From assembly GCA_037179335.1 (NCBI GenBank), contig JAKZHN010000002.1:1302001-1366000 (forward strand): DNA of 64,000 nucleotides. Reading direction: 5' to 3'. The stretch's first letter is position 1, and each line of letters begins with the position of its first letter. This document shows positions 51,518 through 61,039 of the stretch, in pieces. Under the pieces are notes generated by a model. It was not told where the DNA came from. It did no database searches and worked only from the letters and a program-made list of their open reading frames with translations. This DNA is from Cyclaneusma minus (Eukaryota; Ascomycota; Leotiomycetes; Marthamycetales; Marthamycetaceae). The position numbers were made by a program, and so were the translations under genes.

Positions 51518-53333
51518 ATGCCACCCAGAAAGAGACAGAGGACCGGCCCAACTCCGCCCGCCCGCAGCTCTAACCGCATAGCCCAGAACTCAGCCGCGAA
51601 TCCACAGCCGACCGCTGCCGATGAATTTTTCAAAGCCATGGGCCGAGCGAAACCGCAAATCCCTACCTACAAATCTGGCCACGACGAATACAAGAGATCC
51701 ACAGACACTGTGAATCAGATCTTTCGTTTCAAGAAACCAGATTGTGTTGTCCGGCCGAGGAACGAAAAGGATGTACAAAAGGCCGTTAAAACAGCGAAGC
51801 AACAGGGAGTGAAAATGGTCATTAAGAACGGTGGAGATTCTTACTCCGGTGCTTCTTCAATACTCAACGGGATTCTTCTCGATCTCGACGATATGAGGGC
51901 TGTGACGTTGGATTTGGAGAAAAAGACTGTGACGATTGGCGGCAGAGCTACTTGGGCACACGTCTATCACGCACTGGCTAAGCGCAAACTGAATGGTATT
52001 GTTATATCGGGCGGCAGATGTCCGGCTGTAGGTGTCAGTGGTTTCGTCCTCGGAGGGGGGATAGGGCCGTTTACTAGGACTATCGGGATGGGTTGTGACT
52101 CGATCATTAGTATATCCCTCGTTACTGCAAGCGGTAAATCAGTAAAGGTCTTTCGAGATGACGATTCGACATCCAGAGAAGGACGTCTATTTTAGGCTCT
52201 TTGTGGTGCCGGAGGAGGGAATTTCGGCGTTGTTACTGAGGTGGAGATGGAGATTTAAGACCTTGAAGAGTGAATGGATCACGTCGGCACGATACACTTG
52301 GTTTCCATTCGACAACATGGATCCATCTGCGGAGCAGCAAAGGTTTTTGCAAGCGACAATGGATACCTTCTATGCAGCGCCTTGGTCGGAAACCATGACC
52401 ATTGATTCAACCTGGTTAGTTGATCTTCGCAAAACCCAGGGTACTACTTCGGAACCGAAGATAGGCATTCGCTTTACGACTTAATACGTTGGCGAGAAGC
52501 AAGATTTCGACACAGAGATCGACGACAACATTGACAAACCTCTGTCCTTCAAATTCCTCTGTAGTACCAAGCAGCAGAAGTCCTCGCAATTTCTCTACGA
52601 GACTCTGGGCCAGCAATGGAAAGAAGACCAAGCTCGAGCTGCCCCCGAGCGCCGAACTTACCAACTCTACTCCTCCTTCTGCTTCGATCGCAGCAGCGAC
52701 ATGCACTCCATAACCACCATCATCCGCGACCGACTGAAGGAGTTCCATACACGGTTCAAGGACGACGAGGCGCTCGCACAATTCACTTTCATCCACTCCG
52801 GCGGCGCCGCAACCAACAAGGGGCGTTCGGATTCGGCTTTCCGCTGGCGACAAGCGCTGTATCACGGCTACATCATGGTCGAATTCGACGACTGGTTCCG
52901 CGAGCGAGAAATGCTAACATTCTTTCACCATTTCAAGAATATACTGAAGCCGCATAGTTTACTAGGACGCGCAGCATTCCTCAATTGCCCCGACTACATG
53001 TACAAGCACGGCAGCTACGAAAGGAGGTATTTCGGCGGCAATCACAGGAAACTGCAGAGAGTGAAGAGGGTTTGGGATCCGGATAACTATTTTGATTGGT
53101 TTCAGGGGATTACGCTGGATGAAGATGAGGAGGGGGCGGAGCGGGACGAGGGTGACGATGAGGATGCGGAGGATTCGGAGGCGAATGATCCTGATGATGA
53201 TGAAGACTTCGCAGCGTTTTCGAAGCGAAGCCAGACTACCCAGGATGAAATATGGAACCTTTTTAGCGTGCCGGAGATCACGGAGGATTACGAGCCTGCT
53301 GAGCGGACGAATGCGTCCTTTAAGCTGCAGTAG
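51518..53333 (+). pseudogene. FAD-linked oxidoreductase (BBE type), broken
   Basis: This resembles the fungal flavin oxidases of the berberine-bridge/6-hydroxynicotine-oxidase family (FAD_binding_4 plus C-terminal BBE domain). The start at 51518 (CAAAAATGCC) has a good fungal context. Residues of about 60-215 carry KNGGDSYSG (the family's GGHS, where His normally binds FAD), then GGRCPAVGVSGFVLGGGIG with the second flavin-linking Cys kept. The frame then hits TAG at 52193, right before ALCGAGGGNFGVVTEVEMEI. The family has LFWALCGAGGG, so this was a Trp codon. A frameshift at about 52250 moves the reading to frame 3 (LKSEWITSARYTWFPFDNM), a second stop TAA lies at 52482, and the rest is open: YVGEKQDFD through RVKRVWDPDNYFDWFQGI (BBE end) to an acidic tail. 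An intron at 52134-52195 would remove the first stop but breaks the conserved frame. Confidence 0.82.
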
Positions 53334-53336
53334 ATG

Positions 53337-55780
53337 GATCGGTTGGGGCCCCCTCGGGCCAAGTGTATTTTGTTTGTATACCTGGATTGGGTATTTTCGA
53401 ATTCGGTTTTAATTGGAGCAAGGAACGCGTCAAAGACTCATCTCGAAATTTCGGACCAGCATTCAATGGTGGCATTCAGCCACATGCACAGTGATGTATT
53501 CCCGAACTCGGAACTCCCATGATTCCACACCGTCTGGGACGCACCACACGTGTATCTATGCCGAGCCACCTTTCCACCTGCCTACTGCAGGCTTCAAAAC
53601 ACGTGCGCTCTGCCTCGGGCGCCGAACCAAGACGAATCCATGGCGTTTGCGAAGAAATCGTAGCGCCCGCTGATCCGGCTAGGCTTATGCAGGAACGATC
53701 GAAAATTCCAATCAATAGGTATTGGTGGGATCTACGGAGATCACCCCATCGATGCGCGGTGCTTTGATATACAAGACGTGCCTCGATTGTCATTTGAAGT
53801 TCTAACATAATGAACTAGACGCACCAGTCCGCCCTGCGTGGGGCGCACGTACGAATACGTCGAAGAGGGTGGTAGTCGTCCTGCTTCCGCGTTACTAGTC
53901 ACCACAAGTCCCGTCCCGTCATGCCTCCCTTGCTCCGCCCCAATGGCAGTTACAGAATAGTAGGTACGCGGTCGAATATTTCAGCGGCCGTTCAGCCCTA
54001 CGAATAAATGCCGTGCATACGTCGCTTCGCCACGATGCATCTCCATTGATTCCGCATCTCGATTCCCACGCATTCCTCCCCGCTATCTGCAACCCCAAAT
54101 CCCACGCGCGCATTCCTGCACATTCGCTTTCGCGTGGCTCGGACCGCGATTCTCAACAACATATCGACGCGTGCGCATACATTGCTGCCGCCACGTGCTA
54201 CACGAGGTCTGAGAGCCCCGTTAGGCTGGATTTTTGAAAATTCCAATCCTGTCTTGCCTCTCTGCTCTCTTCCTTTTTTTCTTCCTTCTTAGGTAATTTC
54301 AAGATCCGCAGTCATGACTGACTGCCACCATTGTTTGCCAGGGGAACTTGGGGACTGCAAAAGTCTTGTGATTAACCTTTTGGGGCTACAACCTTTTGCA
54401 CTGAGGCGCTTATAAATTGAAAAAAGAAAGAAAAAAACGAGTAGTGAAGACGGTCTTTTACATGTCGAAAAGTGAAAAACTGAAAAAGATTTGAAGGCTT
54501 TTGTGATTTGATATGTGGACAGAGTCAATGTCTGGGCACAGTCCTTGTGGCAAGCCTTTGGCAAATAGGCTCCCCAGGTTAGAGAATGGTCGTCAGTTCA
54601 AAGGATGCTGTTTACTCCCCTTTCCGGTCCCTAACCTCACTTCCTTCTCATTATCATCCTTAGGCCCAAATCGATCGGCCGGAGTCGTCGGCCCGATATA
54701 TAATCCAGTCTCTGCTCTCCTCCCTCTCCTTCTTTCTTCAAGATCAACAACTGCCAAGAATTCCCCACGATGCTGGGAGTGGGCTTGCGAGGTCCCTTTG
54801 TACCGACTGTCTCTTGGTGGCAAATGGGCTTCCCGGTCTACTGCATTGTGTTACATAAACCCCTGACTAGCTGTCATGTCTGCTTGATATTGATGTTCTT
54901 GAGCTTCAGCTTCAGCTTCCTGCGCCAGAGTTTGCTGTAGCCTATGCTTCGGTTCTAGATGTTGTGAAGTCAGCTTAAGTTTTTCTTCCAAGTAACGCCG
55001 GGGATACCAAGTAACTGGGATTATTTCAAGTAACCCCGACTAAGTCGAGTGACTGTGATCATTCCAAATAATCATGATCATTCAAAGTAGTCCTGATTAG
55101 TCCAAGTAACTGCGGTCAACCCAAGTGTTTGTGATTCATTTCAATGATTTTGGAAATCCAGGTAGCCAGGCTCAATTCTAGTAACCTTGAAGAATCTGAT
55201 ATCTTTTCCCCATACCCTTCTGTAACATCCCAACGTCTCTTCATCGTCCCCCAAAGCTTCTCAGGTTGAAGAATACTCTTCAATTCCAAACAAGGCAAAC
55301 ATGCTCTTCAACTAAAAGAACACCCCTCAACTCAAAACCCACTCACCGAACCCCCAAGACCCTGTCCGTACTCGCAACAGCCCCTATCCGGAATCCACTC
55401 ACTGTTGTCATGAGGTAGACCCCAAGCACAGTGAAAGTCCAGGGTACAGCTCAAAGGTTGTTGTTCATTGAATATTAAGCTAAAGAGAGAAGTGTTCTCG
55501 CATCCACTGCTACCTCTCAAGGAGGCAGCTCTCACAAGCGCATCGCTGGTGCGGCGCCAAGTCTAACGCCTCGGTTGCTCGTTTCAATCTTGGCGTTCAG
55601 TCTCAGGGCCACGGCCGTGACAACCGCGTCTGCGCACTAACCTTTCACTCCCTTCCGTCAACCCTCGTCGTCCGCGCCCTCGAACCCTCCGTCCCTTTCC
55701 GTCAACCCCAATCGTCCGACCTCAAACAGCCATCCCCATCCATCAACCGCAATCGTCCGACCCCAAACCTTCCGTTCCCT
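53337..55780. other. Intergenic region, no supported gene
   Basis: Open frames up to 117 codons are present on both strands without recognisable domains. The segment 54960-55190 contains a degenerate tandem-like repeat (listed separately). 55540-55780 is C- and T-rich with repeated CGTCAACCC/CGTCCGACC phrases. Confidence 0.5.
54975..55160. repeat. Degenerate CAAGTAAC/ATTCCAAGTAA repeat cluster 1
   Basis: Variants of CCAAGTAACTNNGATNATTC occur about seven times in succession (for example near 54990, 55009, 55029, 55062, 55083 and 55099). Spacing is irregular, about 18-25 bp. Related clusters lie at 60525-60625 and 61750-61860. Confidence 0.6.
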
Positions 55781-55799
55781 TCTGCCAACAAGTCCAAGG

Positions 55800-56599
55800 T
55801 CCATCGGCCCAGGACGAAGCTCTCCCGGCTCAAGACGAAGCCCTCGGACCGCGTTTCAAACCCCAAACAGGCAATTGTCTACCGTCGCGCCGACGTCGTA
55901 CATGAAGGTGTGGATGCCTGCGACAGCTGCTACACTGATGCCGAAAAGGATGGGAAGAAGTTCAAGCTCTACAAGCAGTGCGTCTCCATGAAGCTTCCCC
56001 GTTCCCTCTGACCATTCGACCCATGCGACCCAGACTTGCGCCACTTGCGCAGCTCCGATCTCGACCAACTACCGCATCGCATCGTCTTCGCTCAGCGCCA
56101 GTACACCCACGGCCAGCCTCCCAATTCCGTCCCCATGCCGTAGCTCGCTCAACTCGGAGTACCACGGCTCACGACAAAGCTTTCATGGCTCAAGACGAGA
56201 CTTCCTCGTCTCCTTCCCGTCGTCTCTGGACGTAGCTACCAGAATGGGTTCCGAGATGAAGCTGTCACAGGCAACAAGCTGCAGGACTTGAAGAAGAAGT
56301 TGCGCGAGAAGAAGTAACTGCAGAAGGAAAATAGGACGCTACAGAAGGAGAAGAAGAAGAAGAAGCTTCAGGTAGCCTCGGGTGGCGAGACAGGCTCCAA
56401 GGATCACGCCGAGAAGGATGATGCGGATGAAGAGATGGAGGACGCTGACGAAGGCAAGGATCAGAAGTCCAAAGATCCCAAAGAGGATCCCGAGGATGAG
56501 AGTGTCCCCGGCGAGCAGTTCCATGGCCAGTGTCCCTGCCGCAGCTCGCTCAACACGGAGTACCACGGCTCGAGACAAAGCTCTCCCGGCTCAAAATGA
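55800..56599 (+). pseudogene. Repetitive coding relic with zinc-like and coiled-coil parts
   Basis: I do not recognise the family. One frame reads AIVYRRADVVHEGVDACDSC followed by YTDAEKDGKKFKLYKQC (about 55870-55982), a Cys-rich segment. Another frame, 56230-56599, reads NGFRDEAVTGNKLQDLKKKL, then REKK, a TAA stop (56315-56317), then LQKENRTLQKEKKKKKLQ, an acidic D/E/K-rich stretch, and ends at TGA 56597. The heptad-like Leu spacing suggests a coiled coil, and the stop is one CAA-to-TAA change from K-Q-L-Q. A phrase of about 55-85 bp (GGAGTACCACGGCTCRMGAC plus AAAGCTYTC-YGGCTCAARA) occurs at 56136-56220 and 56532-56600, with a shorter version at 55808-55845. Exon fragments of a real multi-exon gene remain possible. 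Confidence 0.4.
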
Positions 56600-57277
56600 G
56601 GCTTTCACGGTATCTCAAACCCCGCCCTTCACATCAAGACTCCAACATGGACGGTCCAACTTCGCTGTGCATTAGGTGCTTACAGCCTATGGGCCCCCTC
56701 CAGGCTCTCACTACTGCCCGCGTCACCCGCACTACGTCGGTAAAGCTGCGGCTGCGCCTGACCATCCCATGCAGCAGACTGAACCTCAGCAATCGACCTG
56801 GGGTCGGTCCGCAATTCCTTCAAATTCAACAGCTGTTTGCAAACGGACTCTATCAGGGTTGTGGGATAGAAAGCAATGGTTCTTCGCTCAATAGAAAAAC
56901 ATCCAAAAAAAACCAAGTTCTCTAACATGCCGTGTGATTTTCTTGTGATAAGGAAAAGACAAAATTCTTATAGGCTCGAATTTGCAATGGGTTCTTGGCA
57001 ATTGCCTTTGCATAACGGCGGATTTCGAAAGTCAGCATTGCATACATATTGAATATTTCTTAGCTTGACGGAAATGAATGCGATAAATGGCATTTCTGGA
57101 AATCCGTACGAATCTCTGTCAATGCTAGGGAGCTGGGAGGCGTTATTTTAATAAATTGGTCAGCGACGCCGCGAGGAGGCTAAAGATCACGATTCCCCCG
57201 AGTCCGAGAAGCCCCAGCGACAGCCTAAACACCGCGCAAATACCGCGCTCCTGTCGTCGGTCCCGCTCCAACTTTCA

Positions 57278-58003
57278 ATGTCTCTCCTCAAACCCAAGGT
57301 ATCCTTCACGACGCGTTGGCGCAAGGAGCTGATCACTGAGGGTGTGCTTTCTGCCTGCATCGAAGCCTTCTCAGACCCCACGTCGCCTATTTCGTCGCTG
57401 CCGACTTCTCTTCGTTTGCCTCTCGCCACGCTTTCTGGCGCATCTGTCTTGTCGGAAACGACAATCTCATCGTTTTCGCTCTCAAATACGTCGTTAACAT
57501 GGATCGCCTCACGCCCCCTATCCGAGACCCCATCGCCGTGGTTCTCAAGCCCCACCAACTTCTCCGGCAACAACGGCTTTTCCTACCCCAGCGACGCCGA
57601 CAACGGAGCCGCAGTCAATGCTCATTCCGACAACTTCGACGGCACCAACGGCACTTCCTATCCCGGCAACCCTAACGAGGGAGCTGCTGCCAATGCTGAT
57701 CCCGCCGATGCCGCTATCGCTGGTGCTGCCAACGCCAACAAGAGCACAAAAAAGGACAAGCAGCAGGTGTTCCGCGACTTCCTGCTCAAAAACAGAATCA
57801 GAGGCAAGGCCTTTTATCCTGACAAGAAGCTCCTCAGTGAATTACGCAAGGAGACTGGCTGGTCTCAGAGCTATCTCGGCAAGCAGATTTCCGAAGCCAA
57901 CCGCGGATATGGATGGAACAACCAACCAACCTCACCAAACCAGCTCCGGCCGCCACATCCTTCTTTCCCTGCCGTGGTTCACCCACCATCGCCATCCACG
58001 TGA
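57278..58003 (+). CDS. Hypothetical protein, 241 aa, unrecognised
   Basis: The ORF starts at ATG 57278 (TTTCAATGTC) and ends TGA 58001-58003. Residues of about 95-150 contain two 25-residue repeats at a 75-bp DNA period: NNGFSYPSDADNGAAVNAHS and TNGTSYPGNPNEGAAANADP. A charged C-terminal part (about 158-205) reads QQVFRDFLLKNRIRGKAFYP, then KKLLSELRKETGWSQSYLGK, and looks helical, perhaps helix-turn-helix. No signal peptide or membrane segment is evident. The stop codon falls inside the first CACGTGAC box of the next gene's promoter, so the true 3' end may differ through splicing. Its base use matches the neighbouring genes. I cannot assign a function, and a chance ORF is possible in the Ser-rich N-terminal third. 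Confidence 0.4.
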   Translation: MSLLKPKVSFTTRWRKELITEGVLSACIEAFSDPTSPISSLPTSLRLPLATLSGASVLSETTISSFSLSNTSLTWIASRPLSETPSPWFSSPTNFSGNNGFSYPSDADNGAAVNAHSDNFDGTNGTSYPGNPNEGAAANADPADAAIAGAANANKSTKKDKQQVFRDFLLKNRIRGKAFYPDKKLLSELRKETGWSQSYLGKQISEANRGYGWNNQPTSPNQLRPPHPSFPAVVHPPSPST

Positions 58004-58067
58004 CACGCGCGCACGTGAGCTCGACAGCTCTTCGACGACCTCCTCTGCTCCTTTGGAGCTATATATA
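57997..58067 (+). promoter_or_regulatory. Promoter of phosphatase-like copy 1: paired CACGTGA boxes and TATA
   Basis: CACGTGAC (57997-58004) and CACGTGA (58012-58018) are followed by GCTCGACA, then GGAGCTATATATAC (TATA at 58059-58067), 33-41 bp before the ATG at 58100. The same module with the same order precedes copy 3, at 60954-61029. CACGTG is the core site of bHLH regulators in fungi (established knowledge). Its use here is inferred. Confidence 0.6.
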
Positions 58068-58099
58068 CGAAGACGACGGTGACGATAACAAAGACGAAG

Positions 58100-59687
58100 A
58101 TGGCAGATGCTGGAAGTGGAGGAGGTGGTAGTGGTGGTGGTGCTGATGTGGGAGGAGGTGGAGCGAAGAAGGGATTGGGAGGTTTGCTTGGGAAGTTGCT
58201 TGGTAAGTCGACAGGTTTCTTTGCACCGTTGTGCTCTCTTTCACTGTTTCTATCTCTTTTCGTTGTCCCAGAAGGTCTCGATTGCTGTTGTTTGTGTCGT
58301 TCTTGGGTGCCTGCGATTTCTCTGCTTGTTGTTGTTGGGTGGTTTGTTTTGGAATGGACGGGAGCTTGGGGATCGGGGTTTGCTGCTTTACGCGGTGGCT
58401 GTTGAATCCTACGGTAGCTTGCCAAGTGGCAAGCTCTTGCGCCTGTTGGCCGGTCCGTCGGCTACCGATAACCCAAAACCGATCGTAGGATTATCTCGGG
58501 GGTAGCTTTGGACTGTGGGGCCTGCGATCTGGTGCGGTAGCTTGCCAGTCGCAAGCTCTCGGCCTCTCCTTTGCAGGAGTGGCTACCGGTTCTCTGAAGC
58601 CGGCTGCTGGAGTGGGGAATTTTGCGAGAACTGAAGTTTGCTGTTCTCCCTGGGATATTCGGGGTATAACGATAGCATTTTGCCACTATGAGAGCGATTG
58701 TCTTTGAACAGATCACTGTTTTCTTACTTATCACGGTATCTTCTTGTTTCGAGAGTGGAAGCTTTCGCAGAGATATAGATAATGATTTGAGAAACTTGCA
58801 TTTCATTGACTAATCGGTTATTTATTAATAGATAAGAAAGAGAAAGAGGAAGAGCGAATTGTACACTTCATTCGCCATGCAGAGGTACGTAACGACGCTA
58901 GAAAATGCTAAGCGAGGGAGCTATCCGATACGACAGGTTTAAAAGTATCCTGAGCAATTCACTTACAAGATCATCTAGTCCGCACACAAAGTTCCCGGCC
59001 TCACAACGAAGCAGTCCAACGACACGGTCGACCCCAGACTCACGCGGGACGGCGTGGACCAGGCCCGTAAGCTCCATCCCAGTTACGCTTGTCGTCAGAT
59101 GGGATTGGAGCAGAGATTGGTAGACCTGGGAAAGGCCATGGACAAGGTGACAGAGGTCTACTTGTCGCCGCTCTCGCGAGCTATCGAGACGGCCATGTAC
59201 GCCTTCGAGCCAATTCTGGGCCACCACTTCAGCTTCTCCAACAACGACAAGAAACGGATCCACGTCGTGCCGGCGCTGAGAAGCCAGGGCGATGCTGCTT
59301 GCTGCATGCCACGGGCACGGGGCTTGTTGGAGTGGGTGGTTTTCCCTTCGTTGTCGCTGGATTTCGGGGGTAGGGACGATATGGTGGGAGGGACGGACAA
59401 CGCAACAAGAATAGTAGAGGTGAAGGCGCTGCTGCGATGACTGGTGGAGGAGAGCGACAAGGGGGGAGAGGTGGCCATCGTGACACATTCGAGTGTCTTG
59501 AGGGAGTTGTTCGGTAAGCGGTGGATTCTATTCAAAGTGAGAAAATCAACTGACTTGTCGTCGAATAGGAGACCAGACTTGGGGAGATTAGCAGTGTCTT
59601 CGGTATGAGACACATCGGCTCACCATTGACGAGAAGGGGGAGGTGGATATGGGAGAAGCACTAGCTCCATCGCGTAGAATCTGGTAG
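58100..59687 (+). pseudogene. Histidine phosphatase (phosphoglycerate-mutase-like), copy 1, nonsense-mutated
   Basis: Four exons are supported by splice sites: 58100-58202, 58832-58884, 58979-59513 and 59569-59687. They give 269 codons plus a stop if the internal stops are ignored. Exon 1 is Gly-rich (MADAGSGGGGSGGG). Exons 2-3 join to ERIVHFIRHAE-SAHKVPG, the phosphohistidine motif RHxE of the superfamily, then LTRDGVDQAR, YLSPLSRAIETA and IVTHSSVLREL (second catalytic His). Exon 4 begins GDQTWGD and ends at TAG 59685. Two in-frame stops break it: TGA at 59438-59440 in exon 3 and TAG at 59589-59591 in exon 4, after which the frame continues with QCLRYETHRLTIDEKGE. Intron 1 is unusually long (629 bp) and carries two mini-hairpins. 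Copy 3 at 61040 has the same exon phases. The substrate is unknown. Confidence 0.82.
58416..58557. repeat. Two intronic mini-hairpins AGCTTGC...GCAAGCT
   Basis: AGCTTGCC-AAGT-GGCAAGCT (58416-58435, 8-bp stem) and AGCTTGC-CAGTC-GCAAGCT (58539-58557, 7-bp stem), each preceded by CGGT, lie in intron 1 of phosphatase-like copy 1. A third copy lies in the corresponding intron of copy 3 (61562-61580). Confidence 0.7.
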
Positions 59688-59865
59688 CGTCATTCCTTCT
59701 GTATAAGAGCAATTCCTGTACAAACCGAGTTAAAAGAAAGACGTGGACATGTGACCTGTGAACGGGTGAAGATGAAGAGGTGAACCTCGCCTATGCTTAT
59801 GAGTGGCTCCATGCCCCCTTCCGTAGCAGCCCCTTTCCGTAGCACAATCACCGTATAAATATGAC

Positions 59866-60096
59866 ATGGCTTTCTCGACTTCTCTCAACCCCAAGCACTC
59901 CACTCAATTTATTGAGCTTATAGATGACGAAGGCGATGACGAAGATAATGGTGAAAAGGGCGAAAATAAATGGCTGCCATCGCAGGAGGTGACAGGCCTG
60001 CTGCTGGTGGTGTTGGAGATGTTAGACAAATCAAAAAAATATCCAACAAACTCTGTAGCCCCTCTCACCACCAGTAACAAGCCCTATCCGCACTAA
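59866..60096 (+). CDS. Small hypothetical ORF, 76 aa
   Basis: The ATG at 59866 is 6 bp after a TATA-like GTATAAATATG and is followed by an acidic stretch (FIELIDDEGDDEDNGEKGEN). No domain is recognised. The TATA is too close to the ATG for normal initiation, so this may be a chance frame or the remains of another gene copy in the duplication series. Low confidence. Confidence 0.2.
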   Translation: MAFSTSLNPKHSTQFIELIDDEGDDEDNGEKGENKWLPSQEVTGLLLVVLEMLDKSKKYPTNSVAPLTTSNKPYPH

Positions 60097-60338
60097 TAAA
60101 CCCGTGTGACCTTCCAACCGCCTTTATTCCACCCCCACTGTCGTCCTCAGCCTCCATCATCAAACTCAGGCCCTGTCATCGTCTTCAGCCTTCCGATTGA
60201 GCATCTAGTGCTCTCTTCACCCAAATGCTCTTTTCTTGGCGCCGAACTTCACCATCACCGAATGATATGTAAGCTCACCTTTTGAGTGATATTAACCGGT
60301 TCTAAACCCTTTCGAACCCCTATGCTCATTCCTTGGAG

Positions 60339-60549
60339 CTATATATACAACACGTGTTCCCGCTTCTCTCTTTCTTTCAAAACCACCTTCGACCTTTTTA
60401 GGTCTCTGACCACTGCGAGAACTATGGCTGCCGTCGGAGATGCATTTGGTGCTGGGGGAGACGGACGGAAAGAGGGTGTGGGATGTGGTGCGAAGGTCAA
60501 AGCCCCGATTGGGAAGCTGAGAATATTCGTAATAATTAGAGATATTTAA
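60339..60549 (+). pseudogene. Phosphatase-like copy 2: promoter and exon-1 relic only
   Basis: GGAGCTATATATAC (about 60336-60349) repeats the TATA segment of copy 1. The ATG at 60424 starts MAAVGDAFGAGGDGRKEGVG, like exon 1 of copy 3 (MAAIGGASGPGGAGGG). The sequence then runs through KLRIF into the AAGTAATCGGAATATTCC repeat (60525-60625), which in copy 3 lies within intron 1. Nothing resembling the RHAE exon follows before copy 3 starts. It is a truncated duplicate. Confidence 0.65.
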
Positions 60550-60625
60550 AGTAATTCGGAGTATTCGAAGTAATCGGGAATATTCCAAGTGATATTGGAA
60601 GTGATTGGAAATGATACCAAGGTGA
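60525..60625. repeat. Degenerate AATATTCCAAGTAA repeat cluster 2
   Basis: Successive variants include AAAGTAATTCGGAGTATTCG, AAGTAATCGGGAATATTCC, AAGTGATATTGG and AAGTGATTGGAAATG. They are similar to 54975-55160 and 61750-61860. The cluster lies directly after the exon-1 relic of copy 2. Confidence 0.6.
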
Positions 60626-60953
60626 TCTCATTCTCGGGTTGTATCTACATCTTCTGTAACAAATCAGCTCCCCGGTTTCAATATATCCCTTTGATTCAAA
60701 ACACACTCCCAACTCAATCATCACCTACCGGACCCATAAGCCCCTCTCCGCACCTGTAACAGCCCTCATCCGCACCTCTTCTCCCCCATCCGCCTCCTAA
60801 GCTTCCATCCCCTTCCGCCAACCCCTACCGTCGTCCTCAGGCTCCCGATTTAGACACTAGTGCACTAGTGGGCTCGGCGCCCACAGCTCCAGATGTTTTC
60901 GCTTGATTGTTTTTCCATCTGCCGAACTTCCCCCATCCATCAACGCCACCACA

Positions 60954-61029
60954 CGTGACAAACCACGTGATTCTCGACAACTTCCACTTCTTCTGAACCC
61001 CTTTCGACCTCTTGAGGTCTATAAATACG
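60954..61029 (+). promoter_or_regulatory. Promoter of phosphatase-like copy 3: paired boxes and TATA
   Basis: ACGTGAC (60954-60960) and CACGTGA (60965-60971) are followed by TTCTCGACA and a TATA box TCTATAAATACG (about 61018-61029), 11-20 bp before ATG 61040. The spacing and order match 57997-58067 upstream of copy 1. The box pair is 4-8 bp apart in both. Confidence 0.6.
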
Positions 61030-61039
61030 AACAAGAACG

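Noticed and set aside
52134..52195. 62-bp intron (GTAAAT...TTTTAG) removing the first stop of the oxidoreductase
   Set aside because: The removed part is itself conserved coding sequence, and splicing would shift the frame away from the GAGGGNFGVV motif that follows immediately.
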